Below are positions 47,671 to 58,535 of a stretch of 64,000 nt of DNA, one piece after another (positions within the stretch are counted from its first letter, which is position 1; each line of letters opens with the position of its first letter). The DNA comes from Strongylocentrotus droebachiensis (Eukaryota; Echinodermata; Echinoidea; Camarodonta; Strongylocentrotidae), in NCBI GenBank assembly GCA_035222895.1, contig JAVYIG010009866.1, positions 1-64,000 of the forward strand, read 5' to 3'. Both the position numbers and the translations under genes were made by a program. A model generated the notes under the pieces. The model worked only from the letters and a program-made list of their open reading frames with translations, was not told the origin of the DNA and searched no databases.

Positions 47671-47920
47671 AGGTATAGACCAATTCTGGTCATGCGATTG
47701 CATTGTGAAAGAAACGTTGTGGAATCGATCAGAAAAGGTTGATCATCTAGCAGTATTGGTGTGTACTGCAAGGTTCTGGAATCATCAAAATGATAAGAAA
47801 TTTGGCCCAGTCTTGGTAAAGTTATTACAAGCACTGTACACAGAAAGATGTATATGGGACTACCCTATATCTATCCAGTCCAGATAGATATAATAATTTA
47901 CCAAACATATCAATTACTAG
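47671..47920 (-). mobile_element. Second, truncated MITE copy, head to head
   Basis: It begins AGGTATAGACCAATTCTGG directly after the shared TTAA at 47667-47670 and is a long reverse complement of the right two thirds of the preceding MITE (about 47440-47666). Together they make a palindrome of about 480 bp. The far end stops short, next to a poly-C run. Confidence 0.75.
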
Positions 47921-48233
47921 GCGGTCCCCCCCCCCCCACTCCGTGAACGGAGGGATACCATGCGTGTTCCCAAAATGTCCGGTAAAGGGGACTTTTCACG
48001 CACCAAAGTCCGGCTCGTAGTACACAAAAATCCGGCCCATAATGACTTTACACACCGGACTTAGGGGGGTGTGTCTGCGTGCTCCCAAATCCGTACGGAG
48101 GCGGTACTCACCACGTACGGATACCAACATTTTGCCTACGTTTTTGCACGTAGACAGCACGCACTTGCAAGTACGGCGGGTTGTGACCACCGCATTAACG
48201 AACATTAGTGACGTACCAGGGTTCGAACACATT

Positions 48234-48527
48234 GGCCCGAATTCACAAAGCAAGGTTTGAGCTCAGACCAAGGTTTGAGCTCAAACCTCCTTTTGTTTCG
48301 CCAAACCTCCTTTTGTTCTTTACAAACCAGGTTTGTAAAAAACGCGTAAAACGCGTCGTATGACGCACATAAACCTCGGTTTGTCGACAAACCTTGGTTT
48401 TCGTGCGTCATATGACGCGTTTCGACGCGTTTTTACAAACCAGGTTTGTAAAAACCGCGTCAAAACGCGTCATATGACGTACGAGAACCTGGTTTGTCGA
48501 CAAACCTTCCTTTGTGAATTCGGGCCC
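48234..48527. mobile_element. MITE with GGCCCGAATTCACAAAG ends
   Basis: 17-bp perfect inverted termini enclose ACAAACCAGGTTTGTAAAAA-type internal palindromes and ACGCGTCATATGACG repeats. It lies inside the duplicated 3' flank and is absent from the C4 copy, so it inserted after the duplication. Confidence 0.8.
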
Positions 48528-48659
48528 TAGTCTTTGTACAGGCAGGCCAGCGTTCAACATGTTTAAACAACTCGACGGCGAAACTCTCAATGCATTACAA
48601 AGACTTGACAAATTTATGTCATATATTATCACATTTTTCTGTTTGATGATATTTTACAA

Positions 48660-49470
48660 ATATTGACTGCTCATGAGGATGATGGTGGAAATTATCATTC
48701 CCAAGGTGGTGTTCATACCGGCCCTTCTATCACATATGGCTCCGTTTAGTCTCATTTCACAACGCCCCCTATCGTCAGAGCATGATCAGAGTCAGCAGCC
48801 TAACATGTTAGCCTATGGACGTTTTTAAAAAATCGTTAAAAATTCATTTTTTGTTTAAACGAAAAGCACATCCACCCCGACGTACGTTATCACTAGCTCT
48901 TTCATTGGAGCCCTCATGTCTCATTGACTTTTGAAAGTTCACCCACCGTAATTTTTCAAAATAGGTTGCAAGCTCGTCATTGCCTATAATACACATGTGA
49001 AACAAGTCTAACTTTGGACTCAGTTTACCAAGCGATTTGAAGATTATAGGTCGAGCACACGAAACATAAAAAGCATGAATTATCATAGATCACTTCTGCC
49101 TATTTCATTATGTCCATTTCATCCAACCCCCCACCGTAATTTTTCCATTTAGTAAAAGCAAACATTTTGCCGAGTTTAGCAAAAACATGAATATTCATGA
49201 ACGGTCAGACAATACAGCCTTTTAGTACGTAACGTATAGTGAATGGGAATGGGCGATGATCCGTTCAGGAGGTAGAGGTCAGTGGTTTGTGCTGGCAATG
49301 TTCACGCGAGCGAAAATGAGACAATCGGAGCAATATGCCTCTTCGGCTTGGCTTCACCTCGGGGTTGATAGAAGGGCAGGTATGAACACCATCTTGGGAA
49401 TGATAAATTTCAGCAGTCCAGCACCATCCGATTACAGAGCAGTCCATATTTGTTGTATAATTATACCTCA
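48660..49470. mobile_element. Fold-back insertion of about 0.8 kb
   Basis: The end at 48675-48740 (AATTATCATTCCCAAG, then GTGGTGTTCATACC) is the reverse complement of 49365-49425. No matching DNA is present in the C4 copy. The interior shows no convincing gene. Confidence 0.55.
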
Positions 49471-49869
49471 TCCTTTTCATTGATTGATGAATAGGTCTAG
49501 AAAAGAAATCCAAAATCAAGAATCTATTTAACATATTTAAAGTTTTTAGAAGTTCAACAATTTGAAATATCCAACGCTAAAAGAAATATAACATACGGAA
49601 ATCCAATCTATATAGGCACTGCAGTAGTGTAGTGCAGTTACTGCGGCTCAGCGTAATTGCACGGCGTGAGCGCCTTGACACCGAGGGTTGCCCGCTGGAG
49701 GGCATTTGAAATCCTGTACGCTCTACCTATGTGTGCAAAGGTCGTGGAGGGGTTAGGTGTACTATCACAGGGTCATAAGCATTTGACGCAATGAAAGATC
49801 GAAAGGCGCCTTTTCATGTGATATAGTTTTGTCCAATCAGTGGATAAGAATCTATGTATGAGGTATATA
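49471..49869. other. Insertion-derived non-coding DNA, possible SINE
   Basis: About 49640-49750 has a GGCTCAGCGTAATTGCACGG block and could be tRNA-derived, but no clear box B is seen. Confidence 0.3.
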
Positions 49870-49904
49870 ATATGAAATATCCTATCGTTTCTTACATGTT
49901 ATTT

Positions 49905-49910
49905 AATAAA
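49905..49910 (+). terminator. Candidate polyadenylation signal of the B2-C3 locus
   Basis: AATAAA sits in a block (CCTATCGTTTCTTACATGTT...) shared with the C4 3' flank (62203-62208). Here it is pushed 2.9 kb from C3 by transposon insertions. Confidence 0.35.
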
Positions 49911-50045
49911 ATGCAATGAACATATCCGATGTTTATGGTAGGCCCTATATAATCTATGAATACAAAATCTATACTTTTGATTCAATTTTATGAATATTTG
50001 ATAGTTATATTTTAGAGCATAACTATTATATATTGTATGCTAAAT

Positions 50046-50514
50046 GTATTCCTTAAAAATGTTTCTTCAAAAAAGCAAATTTTAGGAATTTTGTATATGG
50101 AAATCACAGTTATTCAGACCTTGAATTTAACTGAAATCCTGCCCAATGATATTTTCACACCTTTGGTTACTTAGATGACAGAACTCTGCGGTTTCAAATA
50201 GTCTTGTCAAAAATCTCCTTGTACCACGTTTTACCGAAATTGGTTCATATTACGGGAATTATACTGAGGGATGTACAGAAAATGTTACCAACTCTCCTGT
50301 TCTCTAACTCGAGGGCATGCTTCAATGTAATGTCTTACTCTTGAAAAAAATACGTTTATAAGAGTATCATTTCTATTTATCATGTCAAAAAAATGCAATC
50401 ATAATCTCCTACAAAAGAAAGAGAGGGAGAGGGGGATTCAGAGACATGGGGGAAAGTCTGAGAAGAAGAGGGAGAAGAGAAGACAGAGTGAGAGAGAGAG
50501 AGACAGAGAGAGAG

Positions 50515-50545
<31 letters not shown>

Positions 50546-50969
50546 AGAAACCGGGTGAAATGATTTTTTTTTCGTGCGATACTTGAATCTTGCTTTTATC
50601 ATCAGATACTTGAAAAGCTTTCCAGAGAATTCAGGCCGTTATTTATTTGTTGGTATCTTTGGAAACTTGGTCATGAACAAAAATAAAGCAAGTTTGGTCG
50701 AAGTAGGCCTATACTCTCAAATACTGTAAAGAATAAAGCAAAATGAATTTCAAACGCGTATCACATTAAAACCTTGAAACTATCATGCTGCTCATGCAGC
50801 TCTACGAGGTAGTAACATAAATATTGGACATTGTAGTTCTTTCTGCTGACAGATTTTACTGATTTGATTTGCTTGAACATGATGAATGCAGCACTTCATT
50901 TTTGACAACAGTAAGGCAAACTTTGCAGAAAAAAAGCTGTATTCTCTGACGAGATTGAGCATTGCTGGT
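50046..50969. other. Intergenic with GA-rich tract
   Basis: GA repeats lie at about 50415-50545. No gene. Confidence 0.6.
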
Positions 50970-51170
50970 GCTGATGCTTGTACCGACGAGACTTCAGATC
51001 TGTTCATAAACGAACCGACTGACGTAGTGGTAAGGGAAGGCGACAATGCCATCCTTACACGCTCTATATCACCCTGCAATAGGGAGTTTTAGATTGAGTG
51101 GACGAGAACACGACGAACGCCGACTGATCATGCGTGTCAACGTACTCAACTGCCCATGTTGACTACAATT
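50970..51170 (+). pseudogene. Type A relic A4: fragment of D1
   Basis: A frame from about 50985 reads DLFINEPTDVVVREGDNAIL, closely like the D1 start of A1 and A3 (EPSDISKREGE in A3). The B-strand cysteine is changed to Arg (LTRSI in place of FTCSV), a stop follows at about 51090, and IEWTRTRR then matches the C-strand Trp region. Homology ends near 51170, where repeats begin. It is an old, dead copy. An ATG at 50886 opens the frame, but its first part does not look like a signal peptide. Confidence 0.75.
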
Positions 51171-51210
51171 AGAAATCTTTTAGATTGCACTCGACGATAT
51201 ACATGCATGC

Positions 51211-51471
51211 AGGAAGTAACACTATGAACATGACAGACAAAGAAAGAGGACAAAACACTATGAACATGACTGACAATGAGAGCGGACAAAATATACAGTT
51301 CCTCAGGTAGACAAAGGAACATCCCTTCACTGCTATTATGTAAAAATGTGTAGAACAGGTGTCACATGCATATTCACCTTTTTACATAATAGCTGTGAAG
51401 GGATGTTCCTTTGTCTACCTGAGGAACTGTATATTTTGTCCGCTCTCATTGTCAGTCATGTTCATAGTGAA
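51211..51471. repeat. Near-perfect palindrome with 91-bp arms
   Basis: Arms 51258-51348 and 51380-51471 are almost exact reverse complements. TA plus CAGTTCCTCAGGTAGACAAA at about 51296 and its inverse suggest a Tc1/mariner-type MITE end inside. The outer 40 bp is also tandemly duplicated at 51211-51290. Confidence 0.8.
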
Positions 51472-51950
51472 ATATGCAGTTCCTCATTCTACTCTCAACA
51501 ATAGGCCATTTTCGTAATGTAACCAAATTTAATGCATAGGTCTTTGTGAAGTGCCTCAGTACAAATTATTTCATTCACCTGATAAGAATAATAGTATTTC
51601 AATAGTCAGAATGCAACTGCATATATTAAGTGTTGCTAGGTAGGTATAATGTTTGTCCAACCTGGCAACAACTAATGTATGCAGTTAGGATTCTGTCTAT
51701 TGAAATATTATTATTCTTATCATGACTGTGAATGAAATAGTTTGTATTGAGGCACTTCACAAAGACCTATGCATTAAATTTGGTTACATTACGAAAATGG
51801 CATATTGCTGTGGTAGAACATCCCTTCACTGCTATTATGTAAAAATGTGTAGAACAAGTGAATATGCATGTGACACCTGTTCAGTACTACACATTTGTAC
51901 ATAATAGCAGGGAAGGGATGTTCCTTTGTCTACCTGAGGAACTGTATATT
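51472..51950. mobile_element. Second palindromic MITE split by a third
   Basis: 51499-51818 is a palindrome (arms to about 51645 and from 51665). It sits beside 51816-51925, a further inverted repeat sharing ACATCCCTTCACTGCTATTA with the element at 51297-51433. The layout fits one MITE inserted into a relative of the other. Confidence 0.65.
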
Positions 51951-52436
51951 TTATGCGCACGCGGCATATACTAGTACCGTACTAGATTTAGGAAAATCAA
52001 GGTTGACACCCTCTCGATCGCCGACTGAGACGACGTGACGCATGCGCAGTGCCTTAAAATGACGTCACACGTTGCAGTCAAAGCTGTCAACGTGCAAATC
52101 TAAAAGTCCCTACTATTATAGAGGACGAACACATACAAAGGGAAATCTCCCCTAATATATATATACGAGACAAACAAATCAGCGAGATCGAAGACGAAAG
52201 ACCAAATATTAAGATTACTAAAATGACAGTCTACAACGTTGAAGGGACGTCGTGCTCATTCAACAAATAACGTTGTAGCTGTCCAATTGTGTTATGGTGC
52301 ATAGCTATGATTTTAGATATTATAGAATCCGGAGTAAATAGTTTTGATCTTGATATTTTAAATCAAGTAAAATTTAGAATACAGGGCTCGCCATAGTGAA
52401 ATGTCGGGATAGTTCTATGTTCAAAATATTAAACTA
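51951..52436. other. Intergenic
   Basis: No gene. It contains the ATACAGGGCTCGCCATAGTG block shared with 27572-27608. Confidence 0.5.
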
Positions 52437-54107
52437 CACTGTCGCTCATAAAGGTGGAATATTTTTTTTAAATCCCAATTGATAGAAATATTTTAAAAAT
52501 AATTTAAAAATAATAGATCTAGATAATAGATTTTATTGAATAATAGTTTGCCAATGTGTGTGTGGAGTACAGGATGACGTTTTGCTTGAAGCCGATGCTT
52601 GTGATGTCACAGGCGTCGCTTTGTAGAAAGTGTATGGATTAGGCCGCTTGAGGGCGTACTGAATTTTGTGTGTTGCTGATTTTCCTTGTCATGGGATAGT
52701 TTGCTGCCCAGAGTTACCTATGTTTTCGTTTAATTTTGTGATACAAGCCCAATGATGTAAGTAGAAATGCATGTGTTATCTTGAAGTTTATGAGTTATAT
52801 TGTCTTTACAGCTAGATAGCTTGATGAAATATGATGTTTATGACACTAATATGAGGTGATGAAATAATGACATGAATGAGTTGTTCACGTGAAAGATTGT
52901 ACACGTGTACAATGTAGGTTACGTAATTGTCGTGCACGGTAGTGCGTATTACATGTACGTAGTAGTAACATGAATGATATGACCTTGAAGAATGACACAA
53001 GTCACCGTCGGTGAGTCATTAATTGTTGCATGTATTTACCGTAGTCAGATATATAGTGAAGATGGCATTGTTTGTTTTCCTTTGTTATGATAACAGATAG
53101 TTATTAGGATTGTCAGGGTATATTTATTTTGATACATGATATGTTATTTTCATGTCAGTTTATGCAAGATGATTTATTATTGTTTATCTTTATTAAATTG
53201 CAGATTGAACCTTGCCTGCTACAGTGTGTAACCAAATTACAGCGGTGCATGGTGTCTTTACTATGGGTCTGGGGCAACTGGGTTGGTTCGCCAAATCGTA
53301 CACCATAGTGTGTTTTGCGTGACTGCTAAAGCATGTGTATGCTACTATGCTTATCAACTAGGGGACCTATGCCCTTAAGTCATAAATCACAGTAATGAGG
53401 ATTAATGCCCCACAAAAGGGCACTAATATAGCACATCGACACGGTTTTGATCCTGGGGCCTCACAGTTACGATGTCATTGCTTTGTCACTGAACCATGAC
53501 TGCACGCGGCGGGGGCTAGGGTAGGGGGCAGTTTCCATAAATTAAAAAAAAAACAGAAAATGCAATAAATTTTCAATAATTTATTGCATTTTACCCCGGT
53601 TCCCAACATAATAAAATCTTCTGTGTGCCCATGCCTTGAGCCATAATGCATGGCCGTCCAGAGGATTTTGTTATGTTGGGGACCGGGGTAAAATGCAATA
53701 AATTTATTGAAAATTTATTGCATTTTCTGTTTTTTATTTTATTTATGAAAACTGCCCCCTACCCTAGCCCCCGCTGCGTACAGTCATGGTTCAGTGACAA
53801 AACAATGGCCTCGTAACTGTGAGGCCCCAGGATAAAAACCGTGTCGATGTGCTATATTAGTGCCCTTTTGTGGGGCATTAATCCTCATTACTGTCATTTA
53901 TGACTTAAGGGCATAAGTCCCCTAGTTGATAAGCATAGTAGCATACACATGCTTTAGCAGTCATGCAAAACACACATTGTCTAATTATTATTCAATAAAA
54001 TCTGAGAATGTATACTATTATCTAGATCTATTATTTTTAAATTATTTTTAAAATAATTCCATAAATTGGGGTAAAACAAAAATATTCCAACTATATGAGC
54101 AACAGTG
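52437..54107. mobile_element. TA-flanked fold-back element (Tc1/mariner-like ends)
   Basis: TA at 52435-52436 and 54108-54109 flanks inverted termini CACTGTCGCTCATA and TATGAGCAACAGTG. The arms pair over 52437-52556 with 53985-54107, and over about 53308-53620 with about 53650-53975, the centre being near 53636. The left arm alone is interrupted by about 750 bp (52557-53307). The arms carry a SINE-like segment (CACGGTTTTGATCCTGGGGC). No transposase is visible. Confidence 0.75.
52557..53307. mobile_element. Insertion of about 750 bp in the left arm
   Basis: It is absent from the right arm, so it is a later insertion. TGTGT-like sequence occurs on both sides and may be a target duplication, but the neighbouring TG repeats make this ambiguous. 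No gene. A solo LTR is possible but not demonstrated. Confidence 0.45.
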
Positions 54108-54109
54108 TA

Positions 54110-55590
54110 TGTAGATTAAAGATACTGGCAAATGGTCACTGACATCACTTAAAATTGTTCCACACCAAACTGCTTCTAAATTGTTCGTAAAAATATTATC
54201 AATTAAAATACAAGTAGGTATCACAGAAGAGCTGCGTTGAGTGGGGACACACAGAGCTCAACCACGCAAATTCTCTCTTTGTGAAGGAAGATTTTCATAT
54301 CATGCAAAAAATAAATATTATAAAATTATATGTCTCTCGAAAGCTCAGGATTCTGTCTTTCATGTCATGTCATTTTCATCAAAATCCATTAATTACTTAC
54401 GACACAGTTGCTTAAGATTTACCCTCTAATTCGTACGGTCTCACTTCGTTTGTCGCCATTTTTTTTTGACGGCCGATTTGTATCCCTAGTTTTAGCTCAA
54501 TTCGCTTGAACGCCATTCGTCTTTGAGTTTTAAAAATCCACTGGTTGGAAAGAGCACATCTTAAGCTTTATTTTCATATAAAAACTGATGGGGGTATGTT
54601 TAAAAAAGATCGTGAAAAATCAGAGTGAAAAGTTTGAAACAATTTTTCTATATCAGAAAAACATACTTTTAATTCAATTTTGATACGAGAAGAAAGAGAA
54701 TTTACTGGAGAATACGATCATGTAAATATTAAGAATGACCGCTAGATGGCGCTAGAGCGCGAATCCGATTAGTACAGCTGTACTCTGTGTATAATACGCA
54801 CTGAGCGAGAGTGACTATAGCGAGCAAGCCCCCAGCTTCGCACGGGGATCCGACGGCCCACGTGGCGCCACGTGTCGCATCACCGCACCGACGCTTGCCG
54901 TCCCATCAAGATCCGAAACGGAGCATGAATCCTGAGGCTTCAAATATCGAAACTGAGGCAGGATTTGCAGCATTTGGCGAACAAATTAGTAAATACATAT
55001 ATATTTCTACGGAATTATTATGCTAACGTAACCTAAACAGATTTTAAAGCGATCACAAGACCAATAATACATGTTTGTGTTTTTCCACTCACAATTTTTC
55101 TTGCACGTCATGCGAGTGAACTTTGAATTTCATAGTGACTTTTTAAGAAATTCAAGAACAAACTTGTGTAATCTTTGTCAATTTATAGAGTGAAAATTTA
55201 ATCAAATTTCGTCAGAAAAAAAATATTTTGTGTGTTTCAATCTAAATCAAATAACTGTAATGACGGCTTTTCGATCTTTGGAAAATAATTATTAAATTCC
55301 AATTAAATTCAGGCAGTGTTTTTTCAGTAATCATATCTGATTGATCAAGAAGTTGATGCACGTATGTATGAAAACCCAATTACACACACACACACACTCG
55401 GTGATAGCTCGGCGGCAGTGCACCGCCCATACTGGTGTCTCTATTCTCATGTTGTGATTGTGAACCCAGGCCAAGGATTTAAAGGGCATTTATTGTTTTC
55501 CCAGAGTTTTTAAATTTAAGATCGTGTATTCAATTTATGAATTTCAATTAAAAGGGATTTGTTATTATTTTTGTTTATATAGTAAATTAG
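54110..55590. other. Intergenic with one CG-rich patch
   Basis: A GC-rich stretch lies at 54790-54910. The frame 54811-55023 across it (71 residues) has no recognised domain; it could be an exon of an unseen gene or nothing. A CA microsatellite lies at 55382-55398. Confidence 0.35.
54739..54753 (+). promoter_or_regulatory. CTCF-like motif
   Basis: CCGCTAGATGGCGCT fits the conserved CTCF core (CCRSYAGRKGGCRSY). A single 15-bp match is weak evidence. Confidence 0.25.
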
Positions 55591-55599
55591 TTATGTAGG

Positions 55600-55925
55600 C
55601 CTAGGGGGGGGGGGGTGGTCTAAAAAAAAATCGTAACGACTCAGCCAACCGCTGAATAACCGGGGGGGGGGGGAAGGGTAAGAGGGCACTTTTTTGGGGG
55701 GGGGGGGGGGGGGTCAAGAAATTTTTAAATTGTTAAATTTGCTACGTTGGGGGGGGGGGGGGGGTAAGGTCACCTTTTTGCCATATTTTTTGTTTGGGGG
55801 GGGGGGGGGCACGTCCCTGTTTTTCAGTACATTTTGGGGGAATTTAGGGCTGATTTTAACATATTTTTTTTGGGCGGGGGGAGGGGGGCACGTGCCCCCT
55901 GTGCCCCCCTGGATCCGCCACTGCC
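55600..55925. mobile_element. Poly-G rich interspersed element
   Basis: Four G runs separated by short unique pieces end in GTGCCCCCCTGGATCCGCCA. It resembles the other poly-G bounded insertions in this window. Confidence 0.5.
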
Positions 55926-56589
55926 ATACTTTCTATTGATGTGCCAAAATTCATTCCCCTACCATTAACGGTTTTCAATTTAGGCAGACTTGAAAACACA
56001 AAAAAGCTTAAGGGTGCTTTAAAATATGAAGTTTTAAGAGTTTAGAGCCATTTTCAAATGCCATTTACAATTAATTTAAATGGATTTGATGGTCCAACTT
56101 TACAGAAATAATTAAGCTATATATATACCCCAGATATGCCGAAATTCAGCCCCTCTTGATAGACACTCTTAAATCTAGCCATGTTTCAAAACCCATGAAA
56201 ACTTGTTCCGGCGACGGAAAAATAGCCATTATTTTGTCACACACATCAAAATGGGCTTCATATAATTATTTGAAAAATTCCACAAAAAAAAATATTTGTC
56301 TAAAGAACCTGAAAAAAAATAGCCATGTAGAAATCCATACAGAAAACAGATTTCTTGAAAAGAAAGGTGATTCATCAATTAATTACAAAACTATGTCACC
56401 TTGAAAATGGCTAATTGTCAGTTATAGCCTAATTACGCAAAATTTGACTATTTCGTCTCTTATGTAAGTGGCCGTATTTTCAAAAGTACTTATTCAAATT
56501 TGACAAATGAGGTATCAAAACTCCTCTTTCCATGTGCTCTAAAATGAAATTGGCAGGGGAAATGAAATGTAGATACTTTCAAACTTTAG
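55926..56589. other. Intergenic
   Basis: No feature recognised. It may include decayed LINE sequence continuing from 56590. Confidence 0.5.
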
Positions 56590-58200
56590 CTGTGATACCT
56601 AATACAAGACCTGTCAGTTATTCGGGTTGGACAATGAATCATAGGATACAGAAAATGATTCATCAATAAATTAAAGAGTTAACATCAAATAAATTGATAT
56701 TAAAATCGCCCATAAGATATATATCTTTATTTACCTTACGAACAGCATTTAAGGTATCTTCTAAAATATCTCAAATCGATTGCACTGGTTGATTTGGAGG
56801 TCGATAAATAACATCAATTAAAACATTTTTCGTTACTTTTTCAATTTCTATAAACATTGAGTCAAAACATTCATTATTTAGATCTAAATCTTTACCTTGT
56901 TTATATTTCAAATTATCGTTTAATAAAATTCCTACACCTCCTCCTCTCTTACCTTGTCTTACATTCAATAAAAAACATATAAATATTAAAATTGTAGAAT
57001 GAGTCAGCCTGTTTAATCCAAATTTCAGTAAAACCAATTGCAGAAAATTGCACATCAATATCATTTAAAAGCGAGCATATTGCACTATAATTCTTATTTA
57101 AACTACGACAGTTTATATGAAGATAACTTGATGCATAATATACTTTTAGAATGAGTATTAAGAGAGTTGAAACATGATTTAAATTCCTCGGACGGATACA
57201 AGCGCGTAGCCAGGATTTCATTTTAGGGGGGGGGCGGTAGTGAGCACGCGAAGCGTGCGAATCACTTAAAGAGCGCGCATAGCGCGCTCCCTAGGGGGTG
57301 GGTGCAGGGAGGGGGGGGGGGGGGGGGAGTTTCGCGGAAGCTTTGAAAGAAGACGATTCGTTGTACCTTTCTCGACTCATAATCCTTGTCTGAATTCAGT
57401 GCGCCCCTCCTGCACATATCGCGGAAGCTTTGACGTATTATTAGACAAAGAAGACGATTCGTTGTACCTTTCTCGACCCTTAATCCTTATCTGTATTCAG
57501 TCCCCCTCCCGCGCGAAGCGCAGAAGTTTTGACGTTTCATTAATTTATTAGAGAAAGAAGACGATTCGATGTACCGTTCTTGACACTTAATCCTTATCTG
57601 AATTCAGTTTCCTCCCCTGGAAACTTTGAAGTTTCATTAAATTATTAGAGAAAGAAGACGACTCGAAGTACCGTTCTCGACTCTTAATCCTTGTCTGAAT
57701 TCAGTCCGCCCCTCCTGCGCATAGCGCGGAAGCTTTGACGTATTATTAGACAAAGAAGACGATTCGTTGTACCTTTCTCGACCCTTAATCCTTATTTGTA
57801 TTCAGTCCCCCTCCCGCGCGAAGCGCAGAAGTTTTGACGTTTCATTAAATTATTAGAAAAAGAAGACGATTCGTTGTTCCGTTCTCGACTCTTAATCCTT
57901 ACTTTGAACTCAAATTCCCCCTTTCCGCGCGAAGCTCGGAAGCTTTGAGGTTTCATTAAATTATTAGAGAAAGAAGACGATTCGTTGTACCGTTCTCGAC
58001 TCCTTTTCCCTTTTTCTTCCTACGTCCTCTTACTTTTTTTTCTTCTCTTTCTCTCTCTTTTTCTTTTGGACGGCGTTTTTTTTTTTTTTTTTTTTTTTGG
58101 GGGGGGGGGGGGGCGACCGCCCCCGCCCCCCCCCCCGGCTACGCGCCTGGACGGATAACAATAACTATTTGGTTCATATTCTTCATCCCCCCTGTAGTTT
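56590..58200 (-). pseudogene. LINE (non-LTR retrotransposon) endonuclease relic
   Basis: Read on the minus strand, fragments in different frames follow the order of an APE-type endonuclease. SEEFKSCFNSLNTHSKS lies across 58200-57150, then SYLHINCRSLNKNYSA (from about 57131), SAIGFTEIWI, then KRGGGVGILLND, VIYRPPNQP and, in a third frame, YLMGDFNINL and PTRITDRS near 56600. These are standard landmarks of LINE ORF2 N-termini. Frameshifts and the element at 57199-58148 disrupt it, and no reverse transcriptase follows. It is a dead 5' fragment. Confidence 0.8.
57199..58148. mobile_element. Element with 9-bp target duplication and internal tandem units
   Basis: GGACGGATA occurs at 57190-57198 and 58149-58157, directly flanking inverted ends GCGCGTAGCCAGG and CCGGCTACGCGC. 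The interrupted LINE frame becomes continuous when the element and one copy are removed. Inside are seven units of about 100-112 bp, each with AGAAGACGATTCG and TTCTCGAC...TTAATCCTTA, then CT-rich, poly-T, poly-G and poly-C tracts. No transposase. Confidence 0.85.
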
Positions 58201-58329
58201 GATTTGATTCGATTTGATTTGATTTATTGGTAGTTGGACTCAATAACTGTATATATCTTGAGGTTTCATAGGCATTTATATTTCACATTTATTCCGATCA
58301 GTAAGAGGACATAGAGGGGTAAGAGGGCA

Positions 58330-58535
58330 TATATATATTTTTTTTTGGTCCCGAGATTTGAAAATTTGACCGTTTCGTTGGGGGGGGGGGGGGAGGGGTT
58401 AAGGTCATCCATTAGGATCAGCACTCAAAAGAGGGGGGGGGGGGTTTCTCGAAAAACATACACATACAAAAAACTCAAGGGGGGGGGGTTTAACCCCAAC
58501 CCCCCCCCCCCAACACTGCGTACGCGCCTGTGTGA
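58330..58535. mobile_element. Poly-G/poly-C element end
   Basis: G runs at 58380-58394, 58433-58443 and 58480-58488 and a C run ending AACACTGCGTACGCGCCTG. Same style as the other poly-G elements. Confidence 0.5.

Larger units (their letters stand above)
45037..50045 (+). repeat. Segmental duplication, copy 1 (B2-C3 locus)
   Basis: It aligns with 59530-62335: both genes, the 3' flank to 47295, the GACGTACCAGGGTTCG block to about 48650 and the AATAAA block at 49870-50045. The alignment is broken in this copy by insertions at 47296-48205, 48234-48527 and about 48660-49870. Confidence 0.8.

Noticed and set aside
48205-48225. GGGTTCGAACAC as a tRNA gene B box
   Set aside because: No A box or acceptor stem could be placed around it; the duplicate at 62031 differs within the box.
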